Positions 53,150 to 64,000 of a DNA stretch of 64,000 nucleotides are shown one piece after another. The notes beneath the pieces were generated by a model. It was given only the letters and a program-made list of their open reading frames with translations. It did not search any database and had not been told where the DNA came from. Positions within the stretch are counted from its first letter, which is position 1; each line of letters starts with the position of its first letter. Source of the DNA: Symsagittifera roscoffensis (lineage: Eukaryota; Xenacoelomorpha; Acoela; Convolutidae); the NCBI RefSeq assembly GCF_963678635.1, contig NC_087062.1, positions 94,089,845 through 94,153,844 of the forward strand, read 5' to 3'. The translations under genes were made by a program, and so were the position numbers.

Positions 53150-53730
53150 GAACCCTCGAAGATTTGCTTGAATTGAGTACTTTAAAAACTCTTTCTTTAT
53201 TATTAAACACCAAAAACAATATTTGCAGCAAACTTATTTGGCTGGACTTTTAATTCTGATAAACTTTGCAAATCAGACCTCAGCTCTTGATCCGAAAGAA
53301 CAATTGTATGCAAACACTGCAAATAACCTTCGAGTCGCTCATTTTGATTGTCAATTAATGACTTCTAACAAAATATTCTCTCTAAACAAAGTTGCACCTT
53401 GCAAAGTTCAACCAGAAAATATTAAAGTAACCCATGCTTATGTTACTCTTATCAGAAACATTGCCGCACTAAAGTAAATGCGACCATGTGTCGAGTTAAA
53501 CACCAATCAATGCGTTGGTTCTGAGATTTATTTGATTCGAGTGGTATCGACGATCAACAAAACGTGATCACTACTTATCTCCATTTATCTGCCGATCAAT
53601 GTAAATCGGCGGCCGACAGAGGCTATCTTAACCTAGGCTATGCTAGTGTTGGAAATATTCCTTTCAAATTCAATCATAATAAAACAATAACTAAAGTTGA
53701 CGGCAAATCGTATTCCCATAATGTATAAGA
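53150..53730 (+). pseudogene. env: E2 envelope N-terminal region
   Basis: After TTTGCAG, which could be the splice acceptor, a hydrophobic leader (YLAGLLILINFANQTSA) precedes HFDCQLMTSNK and NKVAPCKVQPENI. This matches the E1 Env arrangement HYDC..QVSQCETEP. Further on LSADQCKSAADRG and FKFNHNKT follow after a stop. No ATG at the start. Confidence 0.7.
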
Positions 53731-54109
53731 AAAAAATTTGAGTTGTCGATCCAATTACGCGACAAACGTTTCAATCGGCAGACTTCAAAACTGTTTTTCC
53801 ACCTAAATGTTGCTGATGACAGGTCCTGGATTGAATTGACATCCCAAATCACAAGGGAAACAGGACCATAACTCTTTAAACCGAAAGAGATAGTACAGCA
53901 AGATAGGCATTCTTTGGCATCCAGTCAAGGTGCTTCCATTTACACTTGATGCAAAAAAATTGGAACATGGTTTCTGATCCTTTCTAAATGCCCAAAAATG
54001 TCTTTTCACGGACTCATATAGCCCGCTAGGTTCTTCTCAAACTAACTATTTAGACTATCTCTTTTCTCAAGACTTTTGGAAAAACGAATACACCCGTATA
54101 ATCGGGAAA
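53731..54109 (+). other. E2 env middle, decayed beyond reading
   Basis: No continuous frame. The large central ectodomain seen in E1 (ATIVW, GNRS motifs) is missing, so this part is deleted. Confidence 0.5.
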
Positions 54110-54360
54110 ACACAATTCTATTTAAAAAAATTTGGAATATTCTTTGCTTCATTTCTCTTTGTGAAATTCATACTAGATTGTCTAGTATTCATTATAGAAG
54201 CTTTGCATATTCACAAAATTACCGGCCGCTCACTACATTCTGGCAAAGTATTGCTTACCGCTTCATACAATATACTTTTCACTTCTATAGTGACCTCAAT
54301 TTTCACTCAGGATGAACAAACTGAGAAACTAGAAGAAAATGATCATAGAGATAAAGTCTA
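54110..54360 (+). pseudogene. env: E2 envelope C-terminal membrane region
   Basis: FGIFFASFLFVKFIL and CLVFIIEALHIH form hydrophobic helices, followed by a polar tail ending EKLEENDHRDKV. Corresponds in place and pattern to the E1 Env end (FAGFFGIFSS). Confidence 0.6.
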
Positions 54361-54517
54361 AGCACCTCTTTTAGAGGAAGTTGATAATAGCAACCAGGAT
54401 CGCATGTATCTTCATATCCAATTGACAAGTTTTGAAAAAAGAAATCAAAATTTGTAACACCCTACAAACGCAGTCTAATCAAAATTTTACATGTTCTAGG
54501 ACATACCGACACATTCA

Positions 54518-55132
54518 TTGACACCAACTATCAACTCAACGCTTGACAATGACCTATCGATCCACTGGATTTGCAACCTTCAACAACAATTCGACAACCA
54601 ACTACTTCCACTACTGCGGCCCCTTCTACAACACAGGCTTCACCACGATACTGTACCACTGCCTAACACAACTTCAGCTGTCCCAATAACTACAACATTG
54701 AAGCCACCACCACCCCTAAAATTTTTACCCCCTCATTTCAAAATACCCCTGGTCCCTTCAAATTCTCTAATTGAGAAACGAACTCAAATAGTGAGACCAT
54801 ATAAGATACTAACGGCAAATACGCCAGTATCATTTTCCCAGCACCAATTGAGGGTTCAGCGACAGCCTTTACACTCTACTGAATTAAATATCAAATTCAA
54901 TATTCAGTTAGATAGAGAAAGCCACATTAATTTTAATAAAAGTCTCGGCCTCGATATGGAACTCAATTATGCTTGGAATCCCTTAATCAAGCGCTTCAAA
55001 TTAGAAGCTTACCACTCCCTAAAGAAAACGTACTCAATAACGCATTCCCTTTTTGAATATCAAAAAAAAATTATTTCCGCAAAATATCTAACTGCAAAAA
55101 TACAAACTCCCCTAGTTGGATCAGAACACTGA
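54518..55132 (+). CDS. E2 3'-terminal ORF, unrecognised
   Basis: About 204 codons without ATG (TTG at the start). Pro/Leu/Thr-rich first half (TTTLKPPPPLKFLPP), then a folded-looking half (LNIKFNIQLDRESH, LGLDMELNYAWNP). Same place as ORF X in E1. I cannot show sequence homology. Confidence 0.45.
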   Translation: MTPTINSTLDNDLSIHWICNLQQQFDNQLLPLLRPLLQHRLHHDTVPLPNTTSAVPITTTLKPPPPLKFLPPHFKIPLVPSNSLIEKRTQIVRPYKILTANTPVSFSQHQLRVQRQPLHSTELNIKFNIQLDRESHINFNKSLGLDMELNYAWNPLIKRFKLEAYHSLKKTYSITHSLFEYQKKIISAKYLTAKIQTPLVGSEH

Positions 55133-56319
55133 GCAAGTGCAGCGCAGCCACACACATGCAACCCACCAAATGCGGGATCTCAAAAAACAAATCAACTATT
55201 TAAAAACAAAATACCATCAAAATATAGCTCGGTTGCAGGGAAAATCATATAAATTTATCCTACCATGTTATTATAGCTATGTAGTATAGCTACGACTTCG
55301 TCTTTTCAAGATTTCTGATTTTTAATTAACAACGAAAAATAAAAAATACCCCCTTTTATCTGAACCAGCCCTCCCCAATGACGTATACTGACACCCGCTC
55401 ATCTACTTCAGCACGAAAAACAACTTCAAGAAAAAGGCGTTCAAAGAATATTAATATTGAACTGAAATTCTAAATTTTTGAAAAAACAAAACAATTTGAT
55501 GTATTTGAATTAATAATTTGATCGATTGGTTGTGTTATTTTTTTTGTATTTATAATGTAACAGTTATATTTATATCCATTTAAACCTGACTCAAAATTAG
55601 GTCTACCATAAACTGCAACATGTGCTACCGATAATAAATTAATTGAACAAAGATCACCAGTTGACTGCAACATCTGCTACCGATAGTAAACGAATTGAAC
55701 AAAAGTCACCGGTTGAAAGAAAATAGCTTCGCATAATTAAAAATTACCTCGCTTGATTAGCATGTTAAACTAGAAAAATATCTTTAATTTGTTTCTCTCC
55801 AAATAGGACGATGAATATGTTCAGATTTCAAATTGAAACTGAAATATAAAATTATTTTGTGCACACAAAGCGTGACGCCGACGCCACTATAAAATAATTA
55901 TGTTTTTTTGATCCCATCGCAAAATGAATGGAAAAGCAGTTAGAATATTTCGTATAACATTTTAAATATTGGAAATTAAAGCGACTATTCTCGTTAAAAA
56001 ACGAATAAAATTGATTCTTCTCCTAAACACGAATACACGAACAAAACTTCTGAAATGCGAAAGCACGAATAACGTTCACGAGATATTACGAAGTTAAAAA
56101 ATAACGTCTTACTTGCTACGACAAATTGGGAGATTTCCGAATTGAGTATAAATAGAAGCTAAAAACTACTGAAATTCAATCCAAAAATTTCCAGCAAAAA
56201 TACCAACAACATTCTCTTCAACCACCTCAACCCTTCTCTATAAAATACTATCCATTCTCACTCAAAATATCTCAAATCTGACCCTTAAAACAAATATCGA
56301 GTCAAAAGGCAACTTGCAG
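55133..56319 (+). other. E2 3' untranslated region and U3
   Basis: Includes a tandem pair of 52-bp units (55613-55664 and 55665-55716, CTGCAACAT.TGCTACCGATA). The left edge of the 3' LTR is not visible because the left LTR lacks U3; a TATA box (56147) shows that U3 reaches at least here. Confidence 0.5.
56147..56155 (+). promoter_or_regulatory. Candidate TATA box of E2 3' LTR
   Basis: TATAAATAG in GAGTATAAATAGAAGC, about 170 bp upstream of the repeated R-U5 part. Good core-promoter match; activity unknown. Confidence 0.5.
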
Positions 56320-56457
56320 TAAATTCATACAAACTTCTTTTCTAATAAATTATTTCCCAGCGAATTTTAGATTTACTTTCTAAGATAGAAAGTGGAAAGG
56401 ACCCTATGTTAAGAGCAAGCGCTTTGTAGGGTGTACATAAGTATTGCTAGCGTAATA
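56320..56457 (+). repeat. E2 3' LTR, R-U5 part
   Basis: Direct repeat of 38901-39038, ending GCTAGCGTAATA. Confidence 0.7.
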
Positions 56458-57582
56458 AAATTACACCACCAGTAAATTTAGGAGGCCTTCAGAGTATCCA
56501 CACTACCGGCCGGATAAAAACAGTCTTGTTGTTTGAACAAATTGAGCAGAGTAAAGTTTGGAAAACTCCCGTGGCAAGGTTATTAAAAAGATCAATTTAT
56601 CTGAATCATTAATTTTTTTACCATCTGCAGCGCTTATAATGTCCGGTAAAAAAAGTCCAAAAAAAACTTTTTTTTTGTCAAATTGGGTTGATACAACACA
56701 TAAATACGAGTTTATTATGGGTCGAGCCGAAACATGGTAGTTTTTCTCTTTTTAAACCTCAAGTGATTTTCCTTTTCTCTATTTTTGTAGGCAAAATATG
56801 CAAAGATGCCGGCTTTGGGCGCTTTTTGAAAGTTTTGAACCAAAAATTCGTGTTTTCTTTTTTGTACCTCATCAAATTTAGCATGTATTGACACCTAAGG
56901 TACAAAATTTTGGTCAACAAAGTCGAGGAAGTCGAGAAAGTCGAAATATTACCAGTAGTGGATGAGACATTTGAAATATATCTGAACTTGGTCGAGAAAG
57001 TGGAAAATCGACCACAAAACTCGACCACCTGGATCCGGATAAAGAGGAGCCTTTGGGGGCTGATTGGTCAAAATCCCAAAGAAGAGAGGGAACGCCCAGT
57101 CTCAAACCTCCCCTTCGATAACTCCCTGCTTCCTGTGTCGAGGTGCTCACTTTATGCTTTAATGTTTACCTCGACCCGGGTTGTTTCAGTTTTAATTTGA
57201 AGCTAATTGTTAGCTAATGGACAGCATTAACATTAGTATATAACCTAAAAAAGTGTTTTCAAAAATCTTTCAGAACTGATTAGCAGTTAATTTGATTTGA
57301 TGTGCTAACCGTCGTCCATTAAAAATTTTTGAACGGTTCAAAAACTTTCAATTTAAGAAACGTTTTTGAAAGAGGTCAAACGTAAATGCATCAGTACAAA
57401 ATGGGTTAATTATCTCGCAAAAAGCTTCTAGTTTGATCTTTATTTCATTTAAGTTTTTGATTTGAATTGACGTCAATGAATTTTTTATTTTATGGGGCAG
57501 CCTTCATCAAGCTCCTCGTTGGTATTCTGGCTGTCATATTTTGAGCTAAACTGCAAACTGTAAGCAATTGATTACTTTTGGT
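56458..57582. other. No gene recognised; repeat-like patches
   Basis: GTCGAG is repeated several times at 56921-57000, giving Val-Glu-Lys-rich or Ser/Thr-rich open frames on both strands with no family match. A more GC-rich block (57010-57180) stands out from its surroundings and may be an old repeat. Confidence 0.45.
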
Positions 57583-57585
57583 GAA

Positions 57586-57620
<35 letters not shown>

Positions 57621-57623
57621 ATT
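57583..57623. repeat. (AAAT)n microsatellite, about 10 units
   Basis: GTGAATAAATAAATAAATAAA... The preceding 100 bp (CTCCTCGTTGGTATTCTGGC ... TTTTGAGC) is followed by a tail of this form, which is typical of the 3' end of a non-LTR retrotransposon or SINE. No reverse transcriptase upstream. Confidence 0.75.
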
Positions 57624-58624
57624 AAAAAACTATAATTGGCTAAAAACTAAATGGCTTTTTCAATAGAAATGAAAGGACTTATTAGTCAAAGACGTGGTTT
57701 AAAAAAAGCGTCAGCCTATATTGTGATTGTGAATGAAGAAATCACAAACAGCTTACAAATCGTTCTTGCCTAACGAGACAAAGTTTTATTTGAATCTTAG
57801 TCGTTTTCGAAACAGTTAGGAATTTCCTTTGTACCAGTCCATCAGTATTTTGTCGAAGAAAAGAATTTTTTTAACGAAACCTCAAGCTGATTCAATTTGC
57901 TGATAAGTTCAATGGGACACTTTATATCAATTAACTGTCCAAAATCCAGCCTATTAACTAATTGCTTTTGAAAATTGATATCGTATTCTAATGGATTTTT
58001 GTCATCAATTCGTCTCTCTCATATAATAATACTTTCAAATTTTGCCTAGGTTGCTTGGTTTCTAAATTTCAACCATTCACATTTTTTTTCATTGGCTTTA
58101 AACAGCAAAAAAGTTCATTTTTACCAATTTAGCAATACAGGTAAACATCTTGCCCTACTTTTTGATAAATTTTGTTAATCTGCTTCATGAATAATAGAAT
58201 GCTACAATAGACCTATCCCGAAGGGTGTTTTGCCCTTCCGAAATTCAGTACTGCTCGAAAAACTTAATGCTGGTCATGTTTTTGAATCAATATTCGTTTG
58301 ATTCGTATTCCCAACAAGTCAAAAAATAACTCAGTGTCGCAAAAACTTGAGCTGAACTTTCCGTTTTTCAGGCTGATATGATGAGAGCTCAAACTCCGAA
58401 TTTAGTGTTACTACAGTTTAAAGTTTCTTTTAGCTATTTTAAGTTTTTTTTACCTAATTCAATTGCTCTTTAACGGAAAAAGTTTTTACCGAGTTTTCTC
58501 AACCTACTTCAATGTATTCGGAACTTTCTGAGCTCTTTACTCCGGCTATTTGCCTATTCTTTTTTGTCAAGTTTGAAACAAAAAATAAATCACTTCAAAT
58601 ATCCCTACCAATTTCATATCACAG
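57624..58624. other. No gene recognised
   Basis: AT-rich with only short frames. A TTCCGTTTTTCAG acceptor-like site at about 58370 precedes a short frame but no donor follows in phase. Confidence 0.4.
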
Positions 58625-58693
58625 CAATTCTTGATGTTTGAAGTCGCGGGTGATTGTTCAATGAGCGATTGCTGTGAGCGGAACCCACATTTT
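58625..58693 (+). CDS. Candidate internal exon, Cys-rich (23 codons)
   Basis: Flanked by TTTCATATCACAG and GTAAGC, phase 0 at both ends. Encodes FEVAGDCSMSDCCERNPHF. The CxxxxCC spacing and good splice signals suggest part of a secreted peptide gene, but no signal-peptide exon was found upstream. A possible last exon with SCCFRCLSISPQC lies at about 59937-60038. Weak alone. Confidence 0.25.
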
Positions 58694-60439
58694 GTAAGCA
58701 GACTCCGTTTTATACTTCGGAGTTTGCGGAATTCACTTACAAAACGAGACAAAAAAGTTTGTGTCAAAAAAAAATTTGCTGCGGATGTCAAAAACATTAG
58801 TTAGTGATTTCCATCTACTTATTTTGACATGCATAAAGACTTGCCTCCGGATTCTAAGACAAAGCTTTGGATTCGCTATGAAAATGATCAAAAACGCAAT
58901 TGTAAAACACCAAATTTTTTCAACAAAAAATGTCACAAGCAAAGGATAAATATAAATTTGAGCTCAGCTTAGTGAACCATTTAAACAGCATAAAACTCTG
59001 TTAAATCCTTTAGCTACTATTTTGAGTTTGTCTGGAGAAAAACCACTCGGAGCAAAACTAGTTAGTCGTTGTTTGCAAGTCAGAACATTGTTGATTACTT
59101 TGATTACACTGTAATCGATTTCAAGCAATCAAAGAGTGCTTTAAAAAGCTCATGTTTTTTTTACTTTGTATTTCATATTCAAAATCGTTTTCTATTCGCT
59201 CAGTAAAATTTAAAAAAATATTTTAAAAAAATTTTGAAAAATTTTAGAAAAATAGCTGACATTGTTGATCATTGGGTATTATGTCAACTCATTCAATTTG
59301 TGCTACTCGATTTGTTTTAAAATTATTTCTAATTTTAAATAATTTAACGACACTTACAGTCGTTTTGCTTTAAACAAAGATGTCACCAAGCTGACCAATT
59401 GGCTTGGTTTTGAAAAACTTTAGTTTTCGAAGAAAAATTTTGTAGAAGATCGATAAGCAAATTGTTTCTGACCAATTGCCATTTTTGTTCCCATTGTGAT
59501 TTTATGAACATTTTGTTTTAATTACAATTCAATCGAAAACAAATCAACAGTACGTTCTCTTTAAGAAGCGCCACTGTTTGAAGTTGTTGTTCCGACTTTC
59601 GAAGAAAATGCGGAATATTTTTGCTTGGTGTGGTATTTTTTTTATAAAGTCATTTTTCGATTTGTTAACAAAGCGTTTTTAACGGATTTGTTGTACCATT
59701 TAAAAGATATTGTCATTCTAAGCTCAAACTTAAAAAAATATAAGTTTCACCTGTGATCATTTTTTGTAAGGTTACCGGAGTTTGAAAATTGATAATTTGG
59801 CCAATTTGGGATATTGCGTGCCTATATCACGCGTAAGAATCGAATTAATACAATCCAAACTGAATTGAGGTCTTTTTTCTCAATAATTTTGTCAATTATT
59901 CAACAACAAAAAAATTCAATTGGCCTAAAGTGCAGTCGGAACATTCAGGGCTTTGCCCTGACTTACGAGCAGTCTTGTTGTTTTCGGTGCTTATCTATCT
60001 CTCCGCAGTGCATCTTTGAAATTTGTTTCGGTCTTTAAGCGCATAGTAAAAAAGATATTACACCAAGTAAAACTTAAGTGTACTCATAAAAAAATTTTGT
60101 TAGGATGCTTCCAGAGAAAGCGAAAAGCTGGTCCATTTTCTTTACCAATTCTTTTTAAGAGCATTTTTGAGAAACTAATATAAACACAGAGGTGAAACGG
60201 AGCTTCCCACCACTTGCGATACAACACAATCATGAAAAACACAAGTAAAAAATGAAAAATGTATGTCTTGATGACGGACTCGTAGATCGCAACAAGACTT
60301 AAAAGTACGTGTTCAATACTTTTGAATTTGCTATACTGCTACAGGACAAAATGCGTGATTTCACAATTTGGATTTCGAACAAAAAACTTAAGTTGATTTT
60401 CAATAAGTAAGTAGAACAAGTCTTTTAAGATTTAGAATT
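58694..60439. other. No gene established
   Basis: AT-rich. The only item of note is the Cys-rich frame ending at 60038 (EQSCCFRCLS..PQCIFEIC), preceded by AAGTGCAG, which might be a terminal exon. Confidence 0.4.
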
Positions 60440-61560
60440 TTCCCAACGGAAAAATCGCGCCATTTCCTAAAGATTCAGCATTTCTCTAACAAAAAATTAA
60501 CGAATAGCCGGAAAAATCTTTCTGCCGGAAAAATCGCGCAACCAATATTTTTTTCTATTCAATTTTTTATCTCAGATTTGATAAGGTAATTTGTAAGAAT
60601 ATTCAAAAAGGTTTCTAAAAAACGGTCAAAGTTCAAAATTCAATGACTTGACAATCCAACGTTCTCCCAAAGATCTAACGTTTCTCTAACAAAAATATTA
60701 AGGAATAGCCGGAAAAATCTTTCTGCCGGAAAAATCGCGCAAACGCAGCTTTTTTCTATTCATTTTTTCATCTCAGATTTCAACAAAGTTTCTAAAAATC
60801 GGTCAAAGTTCAAACTTCAAAAACTTGACAATCCAAAATCCATATTTTTTCTTCTGCTAAACCTATGATATCGGATTTGGCAGGATAATTTTCGAGAAAA
60901 GTCCAAAAAACAGTCAACAAGTCAGATAGCTGATATTTCAGAGAATCATAGCTATTTGTTTAAAAACCTTTGTCTCGGCAGTTTATGCAGAAGAAATTCA
61001 CCCAACCTATAACTTCGATTGAACCCAGAAACCCAGGTTTGCCAGTTCTCGAGAAAACTCAAACATTTTGAAAAAACGATCGAAAATCAAGGGCCATAAT
61101 TTTTTGTGTCAGAAAAATTGGGCATATTCGGGTATGCAAAGGGTTTTCCATAACCATTTTTTTAGGTTAAACTCGAAATCCCAGATGTGGGAAGGTAAAT
61201 TTTGGTAAAATTCAAAAAAAAGCAATCGAAAAAACAAAAATGGATTTTTTTCAGGGACTAAAAATTTTTGTGAAAGAAAGGTAGTAAGTGGCCGCTACTT
61301 TAAGGGAGCATCTCACTTTCTGTTATCTCCATTGAACCCACAACCTCAGATTTGGGAGGTTAATTTTCTAGAAAACGGTAAATAGAAAATGGATTCGAAA
61401 AACGGTAAAAAAAATCAAAAATTTCACAATTTCCTAGTGCCATAATTTTATGAGTAAAAAGATTGAGCACAGTGGCTTTTGGAGGAGAGCTTTTCAAATC
61501 CACCAGAAAAATCTTGGATTTAGTAGGTTTGTTTTTCAGAAAACGGAAAAAAAAGATATA
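60440..61560. repeat. Degenerate tandem repeat array
   Basis: Units of roughly 150-190 bp. The first two (about 60479 and 60671) share TTTCTCTAACAAAAA, GAATAGCCGGAAAAATC, TTTCTGCCGGAAAAATCGCGC and ATCTCAGATTT. Later units keep only the core, CAGATTTGGGAGGTTAATTTTC..GAAAA and AAAACGGTCAA-type ends (about 60880, 61030, 61165, 61345, 61510). It looks like an old satellite decaying from right to left. Confidence 0.65.
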
Positions 61561-62787
61561 TACAAAATATCGGTCAACTATTCCCCCCACAGACTGTTTC
61601 GAAGGCTGTGGACAAAAGGGTAAAGCAAAAAAGAAGGGAGGGTATGCAGGCGCACAAGGTTGTAAGCGGTCTTCTTATGATTACCCTCCTTTTTTGAAAA
61701 TTTTTAGACGGTTTCTGCAAAAAAAAATAACATTTTCTAAAACTCAATCTCATACATTTTCTTTAAGCCTAGTTTCATCATACTCGAGTTCTAGGCAAAT
61801 ATGCCAAGCATAACTTTTCAAATTCATATAAGCAACTGAACAAAACTTACAAAGGGGAAGCAAGGCCGACAATCTTTGAGCAGACACTAGTTGTGCCGAA
61901 AAAAAAAAGATTTTGTAAAACACTTTAAAAAATTTCAAGCCCCCTGAAACTACTCTGTAGAAACTAGTACGCACACAGCACTCAAATTTGAACTTTTATG
62001 AGTTTGAGCATGTCAGCTGAAATTGAAAAAGGATTCAAATGATTTTGTTAAGCTAGTTGTTAACTGGAAAAAGTCTTCCTTCCAATTTGATAGCGCTTGC
62101 TAATCGCAAGCGTAAAAATGAGCTAGGAATGGTTGTGAATGCAAGCTTAAATATTCGAAACATAGCAACATTTTGCGTTATCCTAAACTAAATTGCTGGC
62201 ATAACCATGTTACTGCGGAAATTCCGTTAAAATTACAAATTTTCATTTGAAAGTTTGGTAAAAGAGAACGAACATCCCAGCTGTTACATGCAGACGCTTT
62301 GTGAATGTTGATCACTTAGACAGCATATGCTGAGTTTATTCTGATGCTTACTGAGAATTTATTTTTATATAAGAGAACTTAAATTCTTTAGCTGGTACTA
62401 TTTTAGGCTAGCTCGAGCAGGTTGGGGAGAATAGTTGTTAGGTTTTCATGGTTTTTGATAAGTTTGGTGGACACTCTCAAAAAAAAGTTCGAAAGATTCC
62501 CTTTGTTGATCAGCTCTACATATATAACAGGAAGCTGCTAGTTATATTGTCAACAAACTGCAACAAATTGTTGATTTGTTTTATCAGAAATGGCTGATAT
62601 CAAAAATGGCTTGAAGGCAGATCCTTGTACTGTGTTCAAAGCTTTTAGCTGCCGAACTTTGATGAAATGCCATATATTATTGCTGAAAATGGTTTTCTCA
62701 AAGTCTAGATTGCTGTTTTTTTGCTACTAAATTGGCCTAATTGGTCTCGGCTTCTGTACCGTTAGCAAAAATTTTTATCGGGAATTG
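61561..62787. other. No gene recognised
   Basis: AT-rich. A local inverted repeat AGCGCTTGCTAATCGCAAGCG lies at about 62093-62113. Confidence 0.45.
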
Positions 62788-63018
62788 ATGCCTATTTATT
62801 TGCGTTATTTGTGTAAATGGCAGATAAAGTATTCCGATTCTGCGCAACGTGTTGACGTTTTGGCTTTAGTTTTGAAAATTAGGTCAAAAGACGTACATAA
62901 ACGTTTGAAGCATCTTCATCGTCTCCATATGATCCACGCGGGTCGACCAAAAATGCGAATCATACATTTTTCATTTTTAGACAAATGCTACTCATACTCT
63001 ATTCATGCAATTCCATAA
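62788..63018 (+). CDS. Hypothetical short ORF, 77 aa
   Basis: ATG to stop. Less AT-biased codons than the surroundings and a basic helical-looking stretch (VDVLALVLKIRSKDVHKRLKHLHRL). Not recognised; may be an exon or chance. Confidence 0.2.
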   Translation: MPIYLRYLCKWQIKYSDSAQRVDVLALVLKIRSKDVHKRLKHLHRLHMIHAGRPKMRIIHFSFLDKCYSYSIHAIP

Positions 63019-63036
63019 GCATAGAAAACTGCATCG

Positions 63037-63306
63037 ATGAAACGTCTACGATTACTGATTTTTCTTATATGGAAATTGTATGACTCGCATTGTTGGTCTA
63101 TGGAGGTCAACCCGCGCAATTGTGGAGAACTCGGTTTTTTTCTAGCTTCATTTTTTCATTTGATTTTCAGTTTTCTCTGCCAGAATCATCTTATTGTTGC
63201 AGGTGATGAGATGGCAAAGTACTGTCCAACATGTGATGATGAGATCATGCATGATTGTTACAGTCGCGGCAAGGCCATGTTATGGCGATTACATGACGCT
63301 TGCTGA
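63037..63306 (+). CDS. Hypothetical small secreted Cys-containing ORF, 89 aa
   Basis: ATG followed by a hydrophobic start (LRLLIFLIW), then NPRNCGELG. After a hydrophobic middle with two CAG acceptor-like sites (63170, 63203), KYCPTCDDEIMHDCYSRGK and HDAC close the frame. The middle may be an intron, in which case the product would be a short signal peptide plus a C-x2-C-x7-C block. Uncertain. Confidence 0.25.
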   Translation: MKRLRLLIFLIWKLYDSHCWSMEVNPRNCGELGFFLASFFHLIFSFLCQNHLIVAGDEMAKYCPTCDDEIMHDCYSRGKAMLWRLHDAC

Positions 63307-63830
63307 CTTTCTTTCCATCAGGAAGTCAATGGACCCAGTCAAATTCAATTTGCGAGATGTGTTTTTATTTCAATGACCGTAAAATCAAACATTTTTCAGA
63401 AAGTTTTGATTTTGAGACTTTTGGTTCATATTGTAAAATTTAGCAATCATATGATTTTTTATTCATTATTTAACGCTATATACAAATTCTAAGCCTGAAA
63501 AAGTCAACGTACGACAATTTTGAGTATTCGTTTGATTGTTTTTAAGCTTCGTGCGCATTTTACTTATTAAATTAGTCATCGTACTTCTTTGTTTTCGCAA
63601 CATACGCAAAAGTGGCGGTCGAAACATAAAATATGCGCTACAGACTTTTCAGCCATTATAAATGCCTGGGTTGCGTTAATAATATTTTTTTTCAGATATC
63701 GACAATGTTTAAATCTTGAAAAGAATCTGAGACGAATTTGTGTAAAATATAGGGCGGTGTTCACTTTTGATAAAAACGGTTGCTTAAAAATTGATCAGGT
63801 TATACAATTTGTAATTTTAATTCAATTAAT
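63307..63830. other. No gene recognised
   Basis: AT-rich spacer up to the next LTR; no signature. Confidence 0.45.
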
Positions 63831-64000
63831 TGAATTATGTATATGTTACTGTACTCATAGAGTAAATTCAGATAAGGTACACCGTCTGCTCGTCACGCTA
63901 TCTTATTTTCGGCCGGATAGATTCGTGCAACTTCTTAGTCTAATACCGATCTTAATCTTACTCTTATATCTCCTAGTCTCAATAGATCTAGTGTACACCG
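63831..64000 (-). repeat. Start of another E1-type LTR (cut by window end)
   Basis: TGAATTATG then ACTCATAGAGTAAATTCAG and the ACACCGTCTGCTCGTCACGC block align with the E1 LTR start, in the same orientation as the E1 LTRs. A deletion of about 25 bases removes the GGTTGTTTAACTAG part. More diverged than the two E1 LTRs are from each other. Confidence 0.85.

Larger units (their letters stand above)
38901..56457 (+). mobile_element. E2: second giant env-bearing LTR retroelement, decayed and internally duplicated
   Basis: Bounded by a repeat of about 138 bp (38901-39038 and 56320-56457, about 88% identical) that looks like the R-U5 end of an LTR. A primer site follows the left copy. Between lie, in plus orientation, gag, protease-linker, RT, RNase H, integrase, env and a 3' ORF, all broken. 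Pol is present as one long copy (41740-46540), one short copy (47040-47880) and another long copy (48390-52590), separated by three copies of a non-coding segment. It is from the same lineage as E1 but much older. Confidence 0.82.

Noticed and set aside
56759-57200. Overlapping 78-96 codon frames on both strands
   Set aside because: The GTCGAG repeats give open frames in both directions; neither has a recognisable domain or splice signals.
1-64000. tRNA, rRNA genes or CRISPR arrays
   Set aside because: No cloverleaf with A and B boxes, no rRNA core motifs and no regularly spaced short repeats were seen; the only tRNA-like text is the primer-site complement.

Overview
The window is animal-like nuclear DNA, AT-rich and dominated by transposable elements. 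There is no operon structure. Candidate introns have GT..AG ends and T-rich acceptors. The codon style and pyrimidine-rich acceptors suit an invertebrate, and a nematode-like genome is possible, but the species cannot be fixed from the sequence.

Layout. 1-4040: a thicket of short terminal-inverted-repeat transposons (MITEs) with GGCTCTTTTCC-type ends, some nested, with 8-bp target duplications. 4087-23688: one very large (19.6 kb) retrovirus-like LTR element, here called E1, read on the minus strand. It has 1.14-kb LTRs about 98% identical, a tRNA primer site, three open frames before Gag, Gag with a zinc knuckle, protease, a linker domain, RT-RNase H, integrase, two small overlapping membrane ORFs, a Pro/Ser/Thr-rich ORF, a long envelope-like glycoprotein ORF and a further 3' ORF. 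It carries about ten stops or frameshifts. 24125-29750: a tandem segmental duplication of MITE-rich sequence. One copy holds a solo LTR of a Ty3-like element, and the matching place in the other copy holds LTR-gag remnant-LTR. 30145-30960: the best host gene, a two-exon secreted cysteine-rich protein. 32620-35828: a small, internally deleted Ty3/gypsy element with perfect structural landmarks (201-bp LTRs, PBS, PPT). 36195-37400: tandem duplications and an inverted relic of an E1-type LTR. 38901-56457: a second, older retrovirus-like element (E2, plus strand). It shares the E1 primer site and protein families but is internally duplicated. It also carries two copies of an antisense, intron-containing gene fragment. 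56458-63830: mostly unannotated AT-rich DNA with a degenerate tandem repeat, a tetranucleotide repeat and a few weak candidate exons. 63831-64000: the start of another E1-type LTR, cut by the window end.

How parts relate. E1 and E2 share the primer-site core, the order Gag-PR-linker-RT-RH-IN-Env-3' ORF, and an Env with the same N-terminal cysteine arrangement. E2 shows that some E1 stops, for example between protease and linker, are lesions and not design. The MITEs use each other as targets and are duplicated along with their flanks, so nested order can be used for dating. The 'new system' candidate is the E1/E2 lineage: a giant env-bearing LTR element with several unrecognised accessory ORFs, plus the antisense spliced gene riding in E2.
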